The notes under the pieces: generated by a model
The model's database searches: none
What the model was told of the DNA's origin: nothing
What the model saw: only the letters and a program-made list of their open reading frames with translations
Part shown: piece after piece, positions 53,422 through 63,873 of the stretch
How the letters are laid out: each line of letters starts with the position of its first letter
Numbering within the stretch: position 1 is the stretch's first letter
Made by a program: the position numbers and the translations under genes
DNA from: an uncultured Flavihumibacter sp.
GTDB taxonomy: Bacteria; Bacteroidota; Bacteroidia; Chitinophagales; Chitinophagaceae
Assembly (NCBI GenBank): GCA_902168105.1
Contig: CABHOY010000091.1
Span: 110,969-174,968, forward strand
Direction of reading: 5' to 3'
Length of the DNA stretch: 64,000 nucleotides

Positions 53422-54207
53422 CTATTCTTTTACCAATTCATATCCTTTCAACCTTGCGGATGGAAGAAGCTGTCCCTGTTCTTGTACCAGGTACCTGTCC
53501 ATACGCAAAAGATCTCTTCTCACTACACCTAACTCCCAGCTATTGACAGTTATTTTCAGGACTTTATCCTTTGTTACATCCTCTAGTTTCATAGGATTCG
53601 GCATACGCATTACGGCGCTACGGATGACAGCTGCGCTATCAAAAGAAATGCGATACTCCCGGCAGCTGGCGTGTTTATTGTTTATAAGAGCAATCTGTGT
53701 CAGTCCATTATTTTCGGTACGGGATACTTTATACATTTCTCTCGACAGGAAAGTTGCTTCCGTTGAAGCAGGTAATCTGACAGGATTTATTACTTCTTTC
53801 GGAGCGGACACGAAGATCTTTTTCAAGTCATGTGCTACAACAATATATGCTTCGCGTAATGAGACCATTTCATTCTGGCCAACGCGATAATATCCCTGAT
53901 CGCCATTCCTGGTATAACAAAAATCCACCTGCATCGTATTGCTACTGTCGGCAAAGTCCTGTGCGTCCATCATACCAGTTGCTGTCAGAATTGTAACCGT
54001 ATCCATTGCATGCAGCACTTTCGTTAACTCATCAAGGACGGCTTTATCCTGTTTATTGTTTTCCGTGATCACTATATGCTTTCCCTCTTTGGATTTTTTC
54101 CAGATAAGCCGGTCTCTGAGCGAAGGAATAGCTGCGAACGTGCCTACCGCTGTAAGGATCACCGCTATAACTATAAAACCCTTTATATATTTAGTATTCA
54201 ACTTCAT
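53422..54207 (-). CDS. Membrane-anchored linker protein of the Rhs locus
   Basis: The 261-residue protein has one N-terminal helix (GFIVIAVILTAVGTFAAI) and an extracytoplasmic domain with no recognised family. It lies between the two giant genes with gaps of 13 and 18 bp, so it is very probably part of the same complex, perhaps assembling or anchoring them. Nothing in the sequence shows an enzyme activity. Confidence 0.75.
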   Translation of the reverse strand: MKLNTKYIKGFIVIAVILTAVGTFAAIPSLRDRLIWKKSKEGKHIVITENNKQDKAVLDELTKVLHAMDTVTILTATGMMDAQDFADSSNTMQVDFCYTRNGDQGYYRVGQNEMVSLREAYIVVAHDLKKIFVSAPKEVINPVRLPASTEATFLSREMYKVSRTENNGLTQIALINNKHASCREYRISFDSAAVIRSAVMRMPNPMKLEDVTKDKVLKITVNSWELGVVRRDLLRMDRYLVQEQGQLLPSARLKGYELVKE

Positions 54208-54225
54208 GGTATAGTAATAACTTTT

Positions 54226-57200
54226 TTACTGAGCTTTTTTCCTGTAAGACGAACGTGTCTCTTTAATGGTCATGATACCTCTCTCCGTTTCTTTCTTCAC
54301 ACGGATCAGCGACCCTTCATCATCATACTCATAGAAAGTAGCATAGTTGTTCTCGTCCATTTCCGCCATTACGCGCAAAGTCCGGTCATCATATGTGAAA
54401 GTTTTCAATTGTCCATCATAAGGGAAGACTCTTATATCATCTATGTTCACATTACCTTTCAGTGTAACCCGTAACGGCTCCATATAACTTCCCTGCGTCC
54501 AGGCTGGGATATCCATTATACCCTCTACTAACATCCAACCTTCTACAACGGCCTTTTTCACCAGCGTCACGTCATATATATTATTCACCGTTACGGTTAT
54601 GCCAGGCCCTGAAGATCCGGAGGTTCCACTTTTCACCCAGGCGGAGAAAATGTACTTATTACCTGTTACAGGATTAAATCCTCGTAAACCAAGCCATCCA
54701 TCTCCCTTCGTGGAATACTCACCGTTTTTATTGTTAATGAGGTAAATACCCGGTAAGTGCTCATTTTTGAAAACGTATGTTTTCAATACGATGGAATCTT
54801 TCAACTTCAGACTATAATTACCACTATGTGCATCCTGATCATCCAGTTTGTCTGCATAATTATCACCCAACACATTTCTGATACTAAACTCGTCCGGCTC
54901 ACATGGTTTCACCCCTACGCATTGGCTATTGAACTTATAATCATCAAATCCGTCGTAGAAGATTTCACGCTGACGCATGTTTGCTCCCACTGCTACCGGC
55001 AGACTGGATTTATATCCATAACGTGCCGCACTATAGCGGTCTAGTGCATCTTTATTCTCAAGCTCCTGCGAGTATTTATCGTATAAGGTCATGGTGGTAG
55101 ACGTCACCCATTCCATATTGGTGGCAATACTCCAGCCATTATTGTATATCCAGAATGCCCGGAATTTTTCATAGTAACCGTTCTTACGAACGCCAACACT
55201 CCCGGTTGTCTTAGAGATCAGGTCCTGGCCGGACCGGCTGGTGAGCCATGCCATCTGCTTATAAGGTAGCCAATTTCCCAGGTATCCATGGAGGTATGGG
55301 TTTATAGCAGTGCTGTCACTAACACCTGAACATCCTAACTTACCGGAACAAATATCCACTGTACCCGATGGGCAGGAGTAACGGCGTTTTACTATATTTC
55401 CAAATGTATCTTTCACATAAGTATCCCGTGGTTTTCCATCCAGTAGTTCTGACGTCGAAAAGATCTTCCGGACATTTGATTCACTAGTTGCATTAACCAG
55501 CTGGCTAAGTGTATTATCGTACACTTCTACAGCCACAGCATGGGCCGATCCCTGATTCATCGCCTCAACAGCTAGTATATGCTGTCCCGCTGTTAAATAA
55601 ACCGGATATACTTTCCAGTCCAAATATGGTTCATTGTCAGAACCATTTTTCATCAACACCTGCTTTGTCAGTATTCCATCTATATATACTCGTACCTGGT
55701 TATCAGCCCCCATCCCGATATAATATGTTTTGCTTTCAGGTACGCTTAAACAATTATTGACACCAATCCATTGGAAGTCGTAGGGTGATTGCAACCAAAT
55801 GCCCGTTCTATTTAAACGGCCGCAAAATCCGGAACTAACGGCAGCAACACTTAATTTCGAGCCGGCTGTCCCGGTGTCAACCCCAACCGCTGAAGCGTCA
55901 GTCTTTCCGATAGTCGACAATCTGGTGAGACTTAAACTTGATGAAGAGCAACCTGCGTCCGTTCCCCAGAAGGCATTCATGACCCTCTGTCCTTCCTGTC
56001 CATTGACATCATGAAATATTGCTCCTTGCTTCGTATATACAGCTCCTTCATCCCCCTTTGCTATTTTAAGACCTGCGCTGGTATCCTCAGGTACAGTGTT
56101 GGGTATACACGATTGTCCATCCGGGCTTCTGGTATATCCGTCAGGGCAAGCATATTTATCTGCATAACCACAATTTGGTGTTCCGTCACAGAGGTTCAGT
56201 TCCTTTCCTATTGCACAGGTGTAATTGGCCCAATTTTTTTGCCCATTTACAAGTGTATATAAAAGGGCATTGGGATCATTTACCAAATCTTCTGTAGACA
56301 TAATTCTGCTGGCTAATATCTGAGCTCGTGGTTCGCCCGACACCAACATTTCCAGGTCATTTGTAGCATATATCTCAAATCCTAAAGATCTGTCCTCTAC
56401 TGTATTATATCCCTCCACACGAATCCTATGCTTCCCTGCAAGCAATTTTTCATGCCTTAAATTCCATATATCAGAATTTGAAGCTGCAGGCCCATTGAAC
56501 CTGAAGTAAAGCGTATCATCAAGATAAATTTCCATGTATTCATCAGCGGCATGTCCAATATAAACGTCCGTGTCAGTGGTCAATGTGATACACTTCTCGA
56601 ATCCCCAGCGCTGATTGTTTGCCACTCCTTCCAACCAGACACCACAAAGCTTCAATCTCTCCGTCCACATCCATGCTAAACTCTCTCGAAAGACCCCCGT
56701 GCTGTTGCCTTCATAAAAGAATCCACCCGCCTTGCCATAATCATCATTCCCCCTGGTACCGTCTATTATATGCAGACTATCACTATATTTAGCTGCTGCA
56801 AAACATCTTCCATCTGGTCCCTCCTGATAGCCCTCCGGACAGCTTTTCAGATTACAGTTAGTTGGCTGTCCCCATGCTTCGTCATACAAAACAGCAGTGG
56901 CATTTATGATCTTATTTCCGGACAGATCTTCTGCACTAATGAATTTCAGCTTATTACCAACAATTGGATTTTCCAGGCTTGTAATTGCCGTTGCAGGTGC
57001 AGACAGAATATTACGGTAACCTGAACGGCATACCTTCACTAATCCTCTCTGACCACTGGCCAACCTTCCTCCAACATCTATGAGCCTCATTTTCTTTCCT
57101 GTAGAACCACCTTCAGAAGAGTTAACGACCCATGTCCTGTAACCTGTCTGAATATTGATCAGTTCATCTCCTGCTGTCAGATAAGGCTGGAATTTAGGAT

Positions 57201-60200
57201 CCGGAATACCTTTTTCGTCCGTATAAAAATTAGTAAATACAGTCCCCAGTGTTTTATAAGCCATGCCCATCTGGCTGTACATCCAATATGCAGGTATACT
57301 CAATGAATAAACGGGTTCTTCAAATTCGTTCTCCGATTGGGTCACCACAGGCTCGCCTGTATATTTATCATGCAATAAATAGGAAGCAGTACTGGAGGAA
57401 CCATTGATCCTTTTTACTACACTGTCGATCACACCATAATACTGGACTGTCTTCATGACCGATGATGAGCGGAACAGGCGATAATCATCATTTTCACCCC
57501 AGGGGAAATGCGGCAGTGGCAGTGGAAATCCATAGAATGGAATTACATCAATCCCCAGGTTAATACTCTTTCCCGTATTCTTAGTTTCCGATTCCCGCAT
57601 ATCGGTGAACATTTCTATGTCCCTGCCAATGATCTGGTCTTTCGTGATGTTTCCAATATTGTCAACAACATCCACCACGTTCTTTAACCGCATTGTTCCT
57701 CCAGATTCTTCAGCGTTATAGTAGTATTCTACCGATGATATTTCCTGACCCGTTTGGTTATAGACACGCTCTGCCTTGCTCTTTCCATGCATATCATTCA
57801 GAAAAACGGAATATCCCTGAGACATCGTTAATTCATAGATGGAGTTACCACCGAAGAATGTCGACCACGACGAAGGTTTATGAATATTTTTCTGCAACTC
57901 AGTTTGCTGCATGTATACCGGAAATTCTTTCGCCGTATAAAATTCATACGTCAGCCATCCTGTTTTGTTAGTAGGATCGGATTCGCCTTCTGGCCCCAGA
58001 TTACGGATTTTCACCTCCCTATACCCCACTACAGGCCCGGGATATAATGACTCAGCAAAAGGCTCCTCCAGGTAGAAATAGTTGTTAAGCGCCCACTTCG
58101 CCTTTTCATTGTATCCAACAGGCTGACGCAGCGGATTTTCATCTCCACCCATAGAAGGCTCATAAGCAGCTACCCCACTGCTGACCGTTTCAGTTCCTCG
58201 CTTCGTGGTATAATCATATTCCTGCCCATAAATCGCATTGTCGCTGGCCATTTCCATACCAGCCCAGTTATCAGACATCGTTATTTTCTTCACACGGGCA
58301 CCTCCTCCCAATTTCCGCCCTTTCATATTTACAACACGGGCGAAGCTTTTACCTAATTTCACATGACTGGCAAATTTCCTCCGCTTTGCCCTAAGGTTAA
58401 AATTCCCCTGTAACTCTGAAAGCGTTCCTGTAGCATTCGCTATTGCTGATACGATAGCGATTACCGGTCTGTCATTGCTGATCTTGTTCTTGTATCCGGG
58501 ATAGGCATAACGCTGGTATTCCAATCTCATTCTCTGCCACGCAGCACTTGCGAACGGATTAACGCTTACACCGCCATCGTTGTCATCTTCAAATTTTACC
58601 CTCGCTACTCCCTGGCTCACGCTTGCGTCTTTTATTTTTCCATAACAGGCCACGTAATCATATTTGTCGTCCGCCTCTGAAGAAATTTCATCCGATAGGT
58701 TTACAAACAGTTTAAAGTACATATAGTCTTCTCCATTGAGACATCTATCCTTAAAGGCCTGCAGATCATTTATAATCGCTGTATCGTCATCAATCTTAAT
58801 ATCAAAAGATTTTGCGTTCAGCAGATTAGGTGTAGGGCGGCCATCATCATCAAACATGCCGGTTATTCCCATCATGTTCATTGACTTTTTGTCCTGCACA
58901 TAACCGTAATCATCAGCTTCATATTTAACGTCGATAATTCCTCCTGTAGGCAACGCAATCTCACTGAGATGCCACATACCGGCATTTCCGGCTGCAGCCG
59001 TAGCGTCATGACCCAGGTATGGAAATTCATCATTCTTTAAATCCTTAAAACCTTCGTCGTCGTTTACGGATAAAGGTTTTAGCGTTCCCCACCGGTCTGT
59101 TAACATATAGTCATAAGCCTGACCATAATTATATTTAAACTCATAAGGATGGTTCTTCCCCTTTGTGGAACTCGCATATTTGAAATAAACCCTCTTCAAG
59201 GTCAGTTTCCCCCCTCCATTTACGCTATTGGGAATACCTGGACATAACGTGTAATCATATTCAAAAACGACTGTCTTAACAGGCGTTACCAGGTCATTCT
59301 TAGCGTATAACCTGATCTCTTTCAGCCGTTGCTGTCTGACATTAGAATCTTTCTCACCCAGCCAATTACTGCCAAGCGCATCTTCCCTGTCCTCCGTAAT
59401 GAAATAGGCGATCATCGTCTTAGACTCTATGGAATGCAGGTACCATAGTTCTTTCTCTCCGTATATAAAAGATGCTTTATCATCCTGTGGGTCTGCATTC
59501 AATCCTCTGTTGAATTGCGCTTGCATAGGCGTCTTACCGTATGGTGTACGCCAGTGAAAATCCTTCTCCAGTTTTGAATAGTTGAATTTGAAGGCCGTTC
59601 CCCTGTCATCGTCTGTAATACCATCGCCTGTCATGTCTACATAATCCGGTGATAGTATGCCGCTAAGCAGATAAGAAGTTGCGTAAGCCGGTTGTGATTC
59701 CTTATGATAATATTCGTCCAGAGAACCACCTTCCCCTTCCGGCTGATTATCTATCTGTCCCCTCTTGAGCTTAAAGGTGGCCAGGTTGTTAGCCTTATCG
59801 CGGAGATTTTCGTGTGACGCAAAAGAATATTCATCCTGCTTTTTATTATATACCGGGATGCCGTATACCGTTCTCTTACCATCATCTCCCACTATGGCCA
59901 TTTCGGAAATATGATGTTTTTTCCGGACGCCATCCACTCTCGACATCGTGTCGAATGGCATATCATTACAAGGTAAAGGTGTAAATTTATGGGCCGGATC
60001 ATCCCTGTTGAGATCATAGGTTCTTATTACTTTATCCAGACCTCCCATCATTGCTTCACCAGCCGTCAGATACATCACTGCAGCACGGCGTAATTGCCTT
60101 CCATCTTTTTTATAAGATGAATCAGCAGTAACAGTTCCTCTTGACCGGGACGTTAACTTGCCTTCAGCAGATTTACCGGATATGGGGACACTTACAGGCT

Positions 60201-61650
60201 CCTCTCCTAATATCCTGTTCGCAAAAGTTGCATCATCTACATGCTTTTCACCTACCTGCTGGAAGTAGGCATCTTCTTCTTCAAGGTTGCTTTTCTTTGC
60301 GAAATCACCCTTTGCCAGAAAACCATTATCATCCCTCCACTTACCATTGGTGGTTGTAATATCCTGCAGATATACTGAACTTCCCCCATGAAAATAGGCA
60401 CCCGCTGCATACTCCAGGCTTAATGATTTATTATCGGAGATATCCTTTGTTTCATTGTCAAAGAAAATACCGCTACTATGCCTGAATAGGCGAACCTGTC
60501 CCCCACCTAACTGGCTTGTATAAGAGAAAATGTCCGGTGTTGCTATTGGCAGTGCCAGATTATTCATATCGGGAATAACCGGGTTATCCTTCTCTCGCAA
60601 GAAGTCCATCAGCGCCTCAGATACATTTGCCCCTTTTTCCGCATACAATAAACCAAATGCTCTGTTCTCCTGTTCTCTGTTCAGTACCTCCCGCTTCGTT
60701 TTGTAGCCGGTCACACCTGCTCCCGTAAAAATGCCGACTGCAGCACCACCAATGTCACCGCTGTATGTTGAATTTGCAGATTTAAATGTAACGTTAGACT
60801 TAGGATAAAAAGAAGGCGTATTAAAGCTAATGCTGGAACCGGAGATATTGCCATCTGCTTTCCCGCCCTTTACCTCTGTACCTTCTGCATCTCCTGCCTT
60901 TTTGGAAGTTCCTTCAACCTTATATGAATTTGAAAGTGTCAATTCCTTTAAGCCCTGTCGGGTATTGAACCCCAGACTCAGTGAACTGGTCCCTGACGCA
61001 ATATTATGATCAGATACTTTCTTGTTTACAGAGAGTGAAATACTTGGTGTGACAGTTACTCCATCCGCCGTACTGGAAGTCAGGCCAATACCGACCCCCG
61101 GGGTCAGCGCATTGCTATTAGGATCTGTTAGATGGGCACCAGCGTTCGCTCCAACTTCAGCACCGTAACCAGTATAACTATCACAAAAAACGCCCAGGGA
61201 CAATGAACCCTCAATACCTTTACCAAAAATTTCACCTCTCAGGGTAAGCTTTCCACCACCGGTGATCTTCGGCTTCATATAGTTTTCGGTTCTCACGGTA
61301 TCTCCATTTGCGTCATCGGCGATGCCTCTTATCTGCCGGTTCATCGCTCCGGCGTTCAGATTCCATCCAAGCCCTACCCAGCTGGCTTCATCGTCCATTC
61401 CCACGCCTGACTGATAGTTCAGGTTCACGGGATATCCTCCTACATCAAGCAGCGGAATATTGTACTTAAAATCGCCTGTAAACAGGTCAACCATGTCACT
61501 CGTTCCAGCAGCCTGGAACTGCTTACTCTCGGGCTGCACAGGTCCTGAGGTCAATGCCCAGGCGACAGTAGGCGTCAGCCCCTGTATTAGTAACAAAACA
61601 AGAAAAAAACAAGCGATCCGTACACGGGTACGCGTATTTCTGATCATCAT
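54226..61650 (-). CDS. Giant secreted protein of the Rhs locus, with duplicated PA14-like domains and a YD-repeat tail
   Basis: The 2474-residue protein has a signal peptide (start ATG at 61650 or 61647) and opens with PVQPESKQFQAAGTSDMVDL and YNIPLLDVGGYPVNLNYQSG, then GVGMDDEASWVGLGWNL, a pattern of Bacteroidota Rhs-partner proteins. Two related blocks, each a Cys-rich CPxGYxxxPDGxxC segment followed by a PA14-like sandwich, occur near 1600-1790 and 1870-2075 (VYIGHAADEYMEIYLDDTLY; YYIGMGADNQVRVYIDGILT). The C-terminus has a few YD repeats (YDDRTLRVMAEMDENNYATF). It probably forms part of the delivery shell for the Rhs protein. The PA14-like parts suggest glycan binding. Confidence 0.85.
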   Translation of the reverse strand: MMIRNTRTRVRIACFFLVLLLIQGLTPTVAWALTSGPVQPESKQFQAAGTSDMVDLFTGDFKYNIPLLDVGGYPVNLNYQSGVGMDDEASWVGLGWNLNAGAMNRQIRGIADDANGDTVRTENYMKPKITGGGKLTLRGEIFGKGIEGSLSLGVFCDSYTGYGAEVGANAGAHLTDPNSNALTPGVGIGLTSSTADGVTVTPSISLSVNKKVSDHNIASGTSSLSLGFNTRQGLKELTLSNSYKVEGTSKKAGDAEGTEVKGGKADGNISGSSISFNTPSFYPKSNVTFKSANSTYSGDIGGAAVGIFTGAGVTGYKTKREVLNREQENRAFGLLYAEKGANVSEALMDFLREKDNPVIPDMNNLALPIATPDIFSYTSQLGGGQVRLFRHSSGIFFDNETKDISDNKSLSLEYAAGAYFHGGSSVYLQDITTTNGKWRDDNGFLAKGDFAKKSNLEEEDAYFQQVGEKHVDDATFANRILGEEPVSVPISGKSAEGKLTSRSRGTVTADSSYKKDGRQLRRAAVMYLTAGEAMMGGLDKVIRTYDLNRDDPAHKFTPLPCNDMPFDTMSRVDGVRKKHHISEMAIVGDDGKRTVYGIPVYNKKQDEYSFASHENLRDKANNLATFKLKRGQIDNQPEGEGGSLDEYYHKESQPAYATSYLLSGILSPDYVDMTGDGITDDDRGTAFKFNYSKLEKDFHWRTPYGKTPMQAQFNRGLNADPQDDKASFIYGEKELWYLHSIESKTMIAYFITEDREDALGSNWLGEKDSNVRQQRLKEIRLYAKNDLVTPVKTVVFEYDYTLCPGIPNSVNGGGKLTLKRVYFKYASSTKGKNHPYEFKYNYGQAYDYMLTDRWGTLKPLSVNDDEGFKDLKNDEFPYLGHDATAAAGNAGMWHLSEIALPTGGIIDVKYEADDYGYVQDKKSMNMMGITGMFDDDGRPTPNLLNAKSFDIKIDDDTAIINDLQAFKDRCLNGEDYMYFKLFVNLSDEISSEADDKYDYVACYGKIKDASVSQGVARVKFEDDNDGGVSVNPFASAAWQRMRLEYQRYAYPGYKNKISNDRPVIAIVSAIANATGTLSELQGNFNLRAKRRKFASHVKLGKSFARVVNMKGRKLGGGARVKKITMSDNWAGMEMASDNAIYGQEYDYTTKRGTETVSSGVAAYEPSMGGDENPLRQPVGYNEKAKWALNNYFYLEEPFAESLYPGPVVGYREVKIRNLGPEGESDPTNKTGWLTYEFYTAKEFPVYMQQTELQKNIHKPSSWSTFFGGNSIYELTMSQGYSVFLNDMHGKSKAERVYNQTGQEISSVEYYYNAEESGGTMRLKNVVDVVDNIGNITKDQIIGRDIEMFTDMRESETKNTGKSINLGIDVIPFYGFPLPLPHFPWGENDDYRLFRSSSVMKTVQYYGVIDSVVKRINGSSSTASYLLHDKYTGEPVVTQSENEFEEPVYSLSIPAYWMYSQMGMAYKTLGTVFTNFYTDEKGIPDPKFQPYLTAGDELINIQTGYRTWVVNSSEGGSTGKKMRLIDVGGRLASGQRGLVKVCRSGYRNILSAPATAITSLENPIVGNKLKFISAEDLSGNKIINATAVLYDEAWGQPTNCNLKSCPEGYQEGPDGRCFAAAKYSDSLHIIDGTRGNDDYGKAGGFFYEGNSTGVFRESLAWMWTERLKLCGVWLEGVANNQRWGFEKCITLTTDTDVYIGHAADEYMEIYLDDTLYFRFNGPAASNSDIWNLRHEKLLAGKHRIRVEGYNTVEDRSLGFEIYATNDLEMLVSGEPRAQILASRIMSTEDLVNDPNALLYTLVNGQKNWANYTCAIGKELNLCDGTPNCGYADKYACPDGYTRSPDGQSCIPNTVPEDTSAGLKIAKGDEGAVYTKQGAIFHDVNGQEGQRVMNAFWGTDAGCSSSSLSLTRLSTIGKTDASAVGVDTGTAGSKLSVAAVSSGFCGRLNRTGIWLQSPYDFQWIGVNNCLSVPESKTYYIGMGADNQVRVYIDGILTKQVLMKNGSDNEPYLDWKVYPVYLTAGQHILAVEAMNQGSAHAVAVEVYDNTLSQLVNATSESNVRKIFSTSELLDGKPRDTYVKDTFGNIVKRRYSCPSGTVDICSGKLGCSGVSDSTAINPYLHGYLGNWLPYKQMAWLTSRSGQDLISKTTGSVGVRKNGYYEKFRAFWIYNNGWSIATNMEWVTSTTMTLYDKYSQELENKDALDRYSAARYGYKSSLPVAVGANMRQREIFYDGFDDYKFNSQCVGVKPCEPDEFSIRNVLGDNYADKLDDQDAHSGNYSLKLKDSIVLKTYVFKNEHLPGIYLINNKNGEYSTKGDGWLGLRGFNPVTGNKYIFSAWVKSGTSGSSGPGITVTVNNIYDVTLVKKAVVEGWMLVEGIMDIPAWTQGSYMEPLRVTLKGNVNIDDIRVFPYDGQLKTFTYDDRTLRVMAEMDENNYATFYEYDDEGSLIRVKKETERGIMTIKETRSSYRKKAQ

Positions 61651-61695
61651 ATCTTCAGTCTTAAAGAATCAATTTGGCAATAACAATTCCCGCTA

Positions 61696-62406
61696 TTATT
61701 TATTTCCACGCTTCGCTTCCAGTGCCGACAGGCGTCTTTCCCTATCTTCAAGCGCCTGTGCTCTGTTATTTATGTATTCTTCACGCTCCTTCAGCTTTTT
61801 ATCCTGCGCGATAAGGTATAAGGTCATTTCCTCGATCTTTCGCAGTAAACCTACCTGGCTCTCGCCGAGGTTCAGATCATCTTTACTAACGGCTTTTGCT
61901 GAAGGAATATCTGGCAGATGTTTATGGTGCGTTATGAATTTCTCCAATTGCTGTAAAGAAGGCAGATCGTAAGATGGCTCAAATACATAATCAGCCCAGT
62001 TAATCGGAGTGATCCTGACTTTCTTTGCCAGCACAACGCCATTTACTGCCAATCGTGCTTTGGGCTCGGCTGTTCCGATCCCAATAAAGCCCGGGTTTTG
62101 CCTTATATACAGCAGCGACTTATTTGTGTTCGAATTATAAAACTCCCATCCTGACCGGGCGTCCATCGAACCACAATCAAAACGCATTACACCAGGATCA
62201 ACCGGTGATGCTCTTAGCCAATGCGTGATGAGGCTTGAGTTGCCAGGATCTGTTACTATGCTCAATCCCGACTGGCTAGAGATGAATATACTTTTGGTTG
62301 TAGTGCTACCCTGTGTGGTCACCGCCTGTAAAGTGGGCACCTGGGACTGAGCTGTCAATGCCGATCCGCAGAAAATAAAAATGAAAAAAAACAACTTGTT
62401 GCTCAT
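61696..62406 (-). CDS. Tail-fibre-like secreted protein (paralogue 1)
   Basis: The 236-residue protein has a signal peptide and a beta-rich middle ending GIGTAEPKARLAVNG. The family tail follows: WADYVFEPSYDLPSLQQLEK, HKHLPDIPSAKAVSKDDLNL, then a coiled coil (EEMTLYLIAQDKKLKEREEY). It resembles phage tail-fibre stubs without the S74 protease and occurs next to secreted Rhs genes in Bacteroidota. It is 45 bp upstream of the giant gene. Confidence 0.85.
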   Translation of the reverse strand: MSNKLFFFIFIFCGSALTAQSQVPTLQAVTTQGSTTTKSIFISSQSGLSIVTDPGNSSLITHWLRASPVDPGVMRFDCGSMDARSGWEFYNSNTNKSLLYIRQNPGFIGIGTAEPKARLAVNGVVLAKKVRITPINWADYVFEPSYDLPSLQQLEKFITHHKHLPDIPSAKAVSKDDLNLGESQVGLLRKIEEMTLYLIAQDKKLKEREEYINNRAQALEDRERRLSALEAKRGNK

Positions 62407-62424
62407 AGGTATCTTCTGTTGGGC

Positions 62425-63138
62425 TTATTTGTTATCAACTCTTTCCAATTCCTTCAAGCGCGCTTCCTGGCCTGCAAACTTCTTATCCTGCGCTTTCATT
62501 ATTTCATCCTGGGCCGCGATCTTCTTGTTCTGCTCTATCAGGTATAAGGTCATCTCTTCTATCTTCTGCAACAGTCTTGCCTCGTTCTTACCAAGGTCCA
62601 GCCCCTCTTCACTCACTTCCCTTGCAGACGGGATACCAGGGAGATGTTTATGTAATGTGATAAACTGCTCCAATCCCTGCAACGATGGCAACTCGTAAGA
62701 TGATTCAAATACGAAATCCGGCCAGTTATCCGGCGTAACCTTTACCGCTCTCGCATAGATGTCACCGTTAACCGCCAGCTTTGCTTTAGGATCAGTCGTA
62801 CCGATACCAACGAAGCCAGAACTCTGTTTAATAAACATTACAGTTTTTCCCAACTGTGAATTATAGAATTCCCAACCACCTGTAGTGGTTGGCGAAGTGC
62901 AATCAAAACGTAATGTTCTGCCCTCGGTAGGCGATGGTCTGAGATAATGGGTCGTCACAGTGTAACCTGAACTTGCATCAACGCCGATATTTAATCCATT
63001 CGGGTTCCAGATGGATATACTTTTGTTCGTCGTGCTGCCTTGTTCAGTAACTAGCTGGAGCGTGGGTACGGTTTGGGCTTGTGCAGTTATCGCAAACATT
63101 CCCACTATAAAAAAAGCAAAAGCAGTTCTGAGTTTCAT
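62425..63138 (-). CDS. Tail-fibre-like secreted protein (paralogue 2)
   Basis: Start at 63138 (MKLRTAFAFFIVGMFAITAQ), 237 residues. It matches its neighbour along its length (GIGTTDPKAKLAVNGDIYAR, WPDFVFESSYELPSLQGLEQ, HKHLPGIPSAREVSEEGLDL, coiled coil KIEEMTLYLIEQNKKIAAQD), so it is a tandem duplicate. It is the first gene of the toxin locus; no promoter is clear upstream. Confidence 0.85.
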   Translation of the reverse strand: MKLRTAFAFFIVGMFAITAQAQTVPTLQLVTEQGSTTNKSISIWNPNGLNIGVDASSGYTVTTHYLRPSPTEGRTLRFDCTSPTTTGGWEFYNSQLGKTVMFIKQSSGFVGIGTTDPKAKLAVNGDIYARAVKVTPDNWPDFVFESSYELPSLQGLEQFITLHKHLPGIPSAREVSEEGLDLGKNEARLLQKIEEMTLYLIEQNKKIAAQDEIMKAQDKKFAGQEARLKELERVDNK

Positions 63139-63873
63139 AAAATATAAAATGTTATTCAATTCAAATTTCTATCTATCAAGACATAGATTTCCCTTTCGTC
63201 AACTGCTTATTTTGAAGCAGGGCGTTGATTGCATACTCATAGTATGCGTTTGGGCAACGTATGTCTACAATGCATTATTAATCGAAGGAACGTACATAGG
63301 TATACAGGAAGGTATTTTCTTCCGAAATAGATATAGAGTCCCCTTAATAAATAATATGAATCAGCTCATAAGGTTGATTTTCAGGACCTTTAATCCTGTT
63401 TCATTTGAAGTACGAAAATCATCAAGCACACACACATACAGGTACGGGGCAGTTAACAACGCCTGACAAATACGAACATTTATGACTTCACCATAGGTAT
63501 ACTGACTAACTTATGTACAAAGAAATGTATTATTCTGAATATTAGAAAATTTCAGGTGAAATTATCGAGATTATTTTTTGAGCAATTGTTTGAATTACAA
63601 CGGTAACGGGTATTGTGAGATGTGAAGGTAAGGAGGAGGAGTGCAGCAGATCTGCGCAGTAAAGCAGAACCCGTAATAAGCATTACATTGCATGTACCGC
63701 CCCAATAGCCAAATAAAATAAAGAAGCCGTCTCAATAATAATTGAGGCGGTTTTTTCTTTTGTATAGCGCTATACGCGTAGTCATATATGCGGAGCCTTA
63801 ATTTTATTCAGTAAAAATATATAAAGGGCTTAGGGAGGTGGGGAACAAGTTTTTGGGCTCTTTCGACCTTTTC
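63139..63873. other. Region upstream of the toxin operon, with small inverted repeats
   Basis: About 735 bp with no supportable gene. It holds CTGCTT-ATTTTG-AAGCAG (63203-63220), GCATACT-CAT-AGTATGC (63231-63247) and the palindrome GCAGATCTGC (63646-63655), as well as a bidirectional terminator. The first two lie 65-110 bases before the operon start and may be operators. The operon promoter itself is not clear. Confidence 0.5.
63727..63760 (+). terminator. Bidirectional terminator beside the transposase fragment
   Basis: A 10-bp stem with one G-T pair (63727-63736 with 63741-63750, loop AATA), followed on the plus strand by TTTTTTCTTT; the minus strand is also T-rich after it. Confidence 0.75.

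Noticed and set aside
61696..63138. Prophage origin for the tail-fibre-like genes
   Set aside because: Both have signal peptides, and no other phage structural, lysis or integrase gene is present.
63011..63466. 151-residue plus-strand ORF at the start of the toxin locus
   Set aside because: It overlaps the signal-peptide region of the tail-fibre-like gene and contains the operator-like inverted repeats; no family resemblance.
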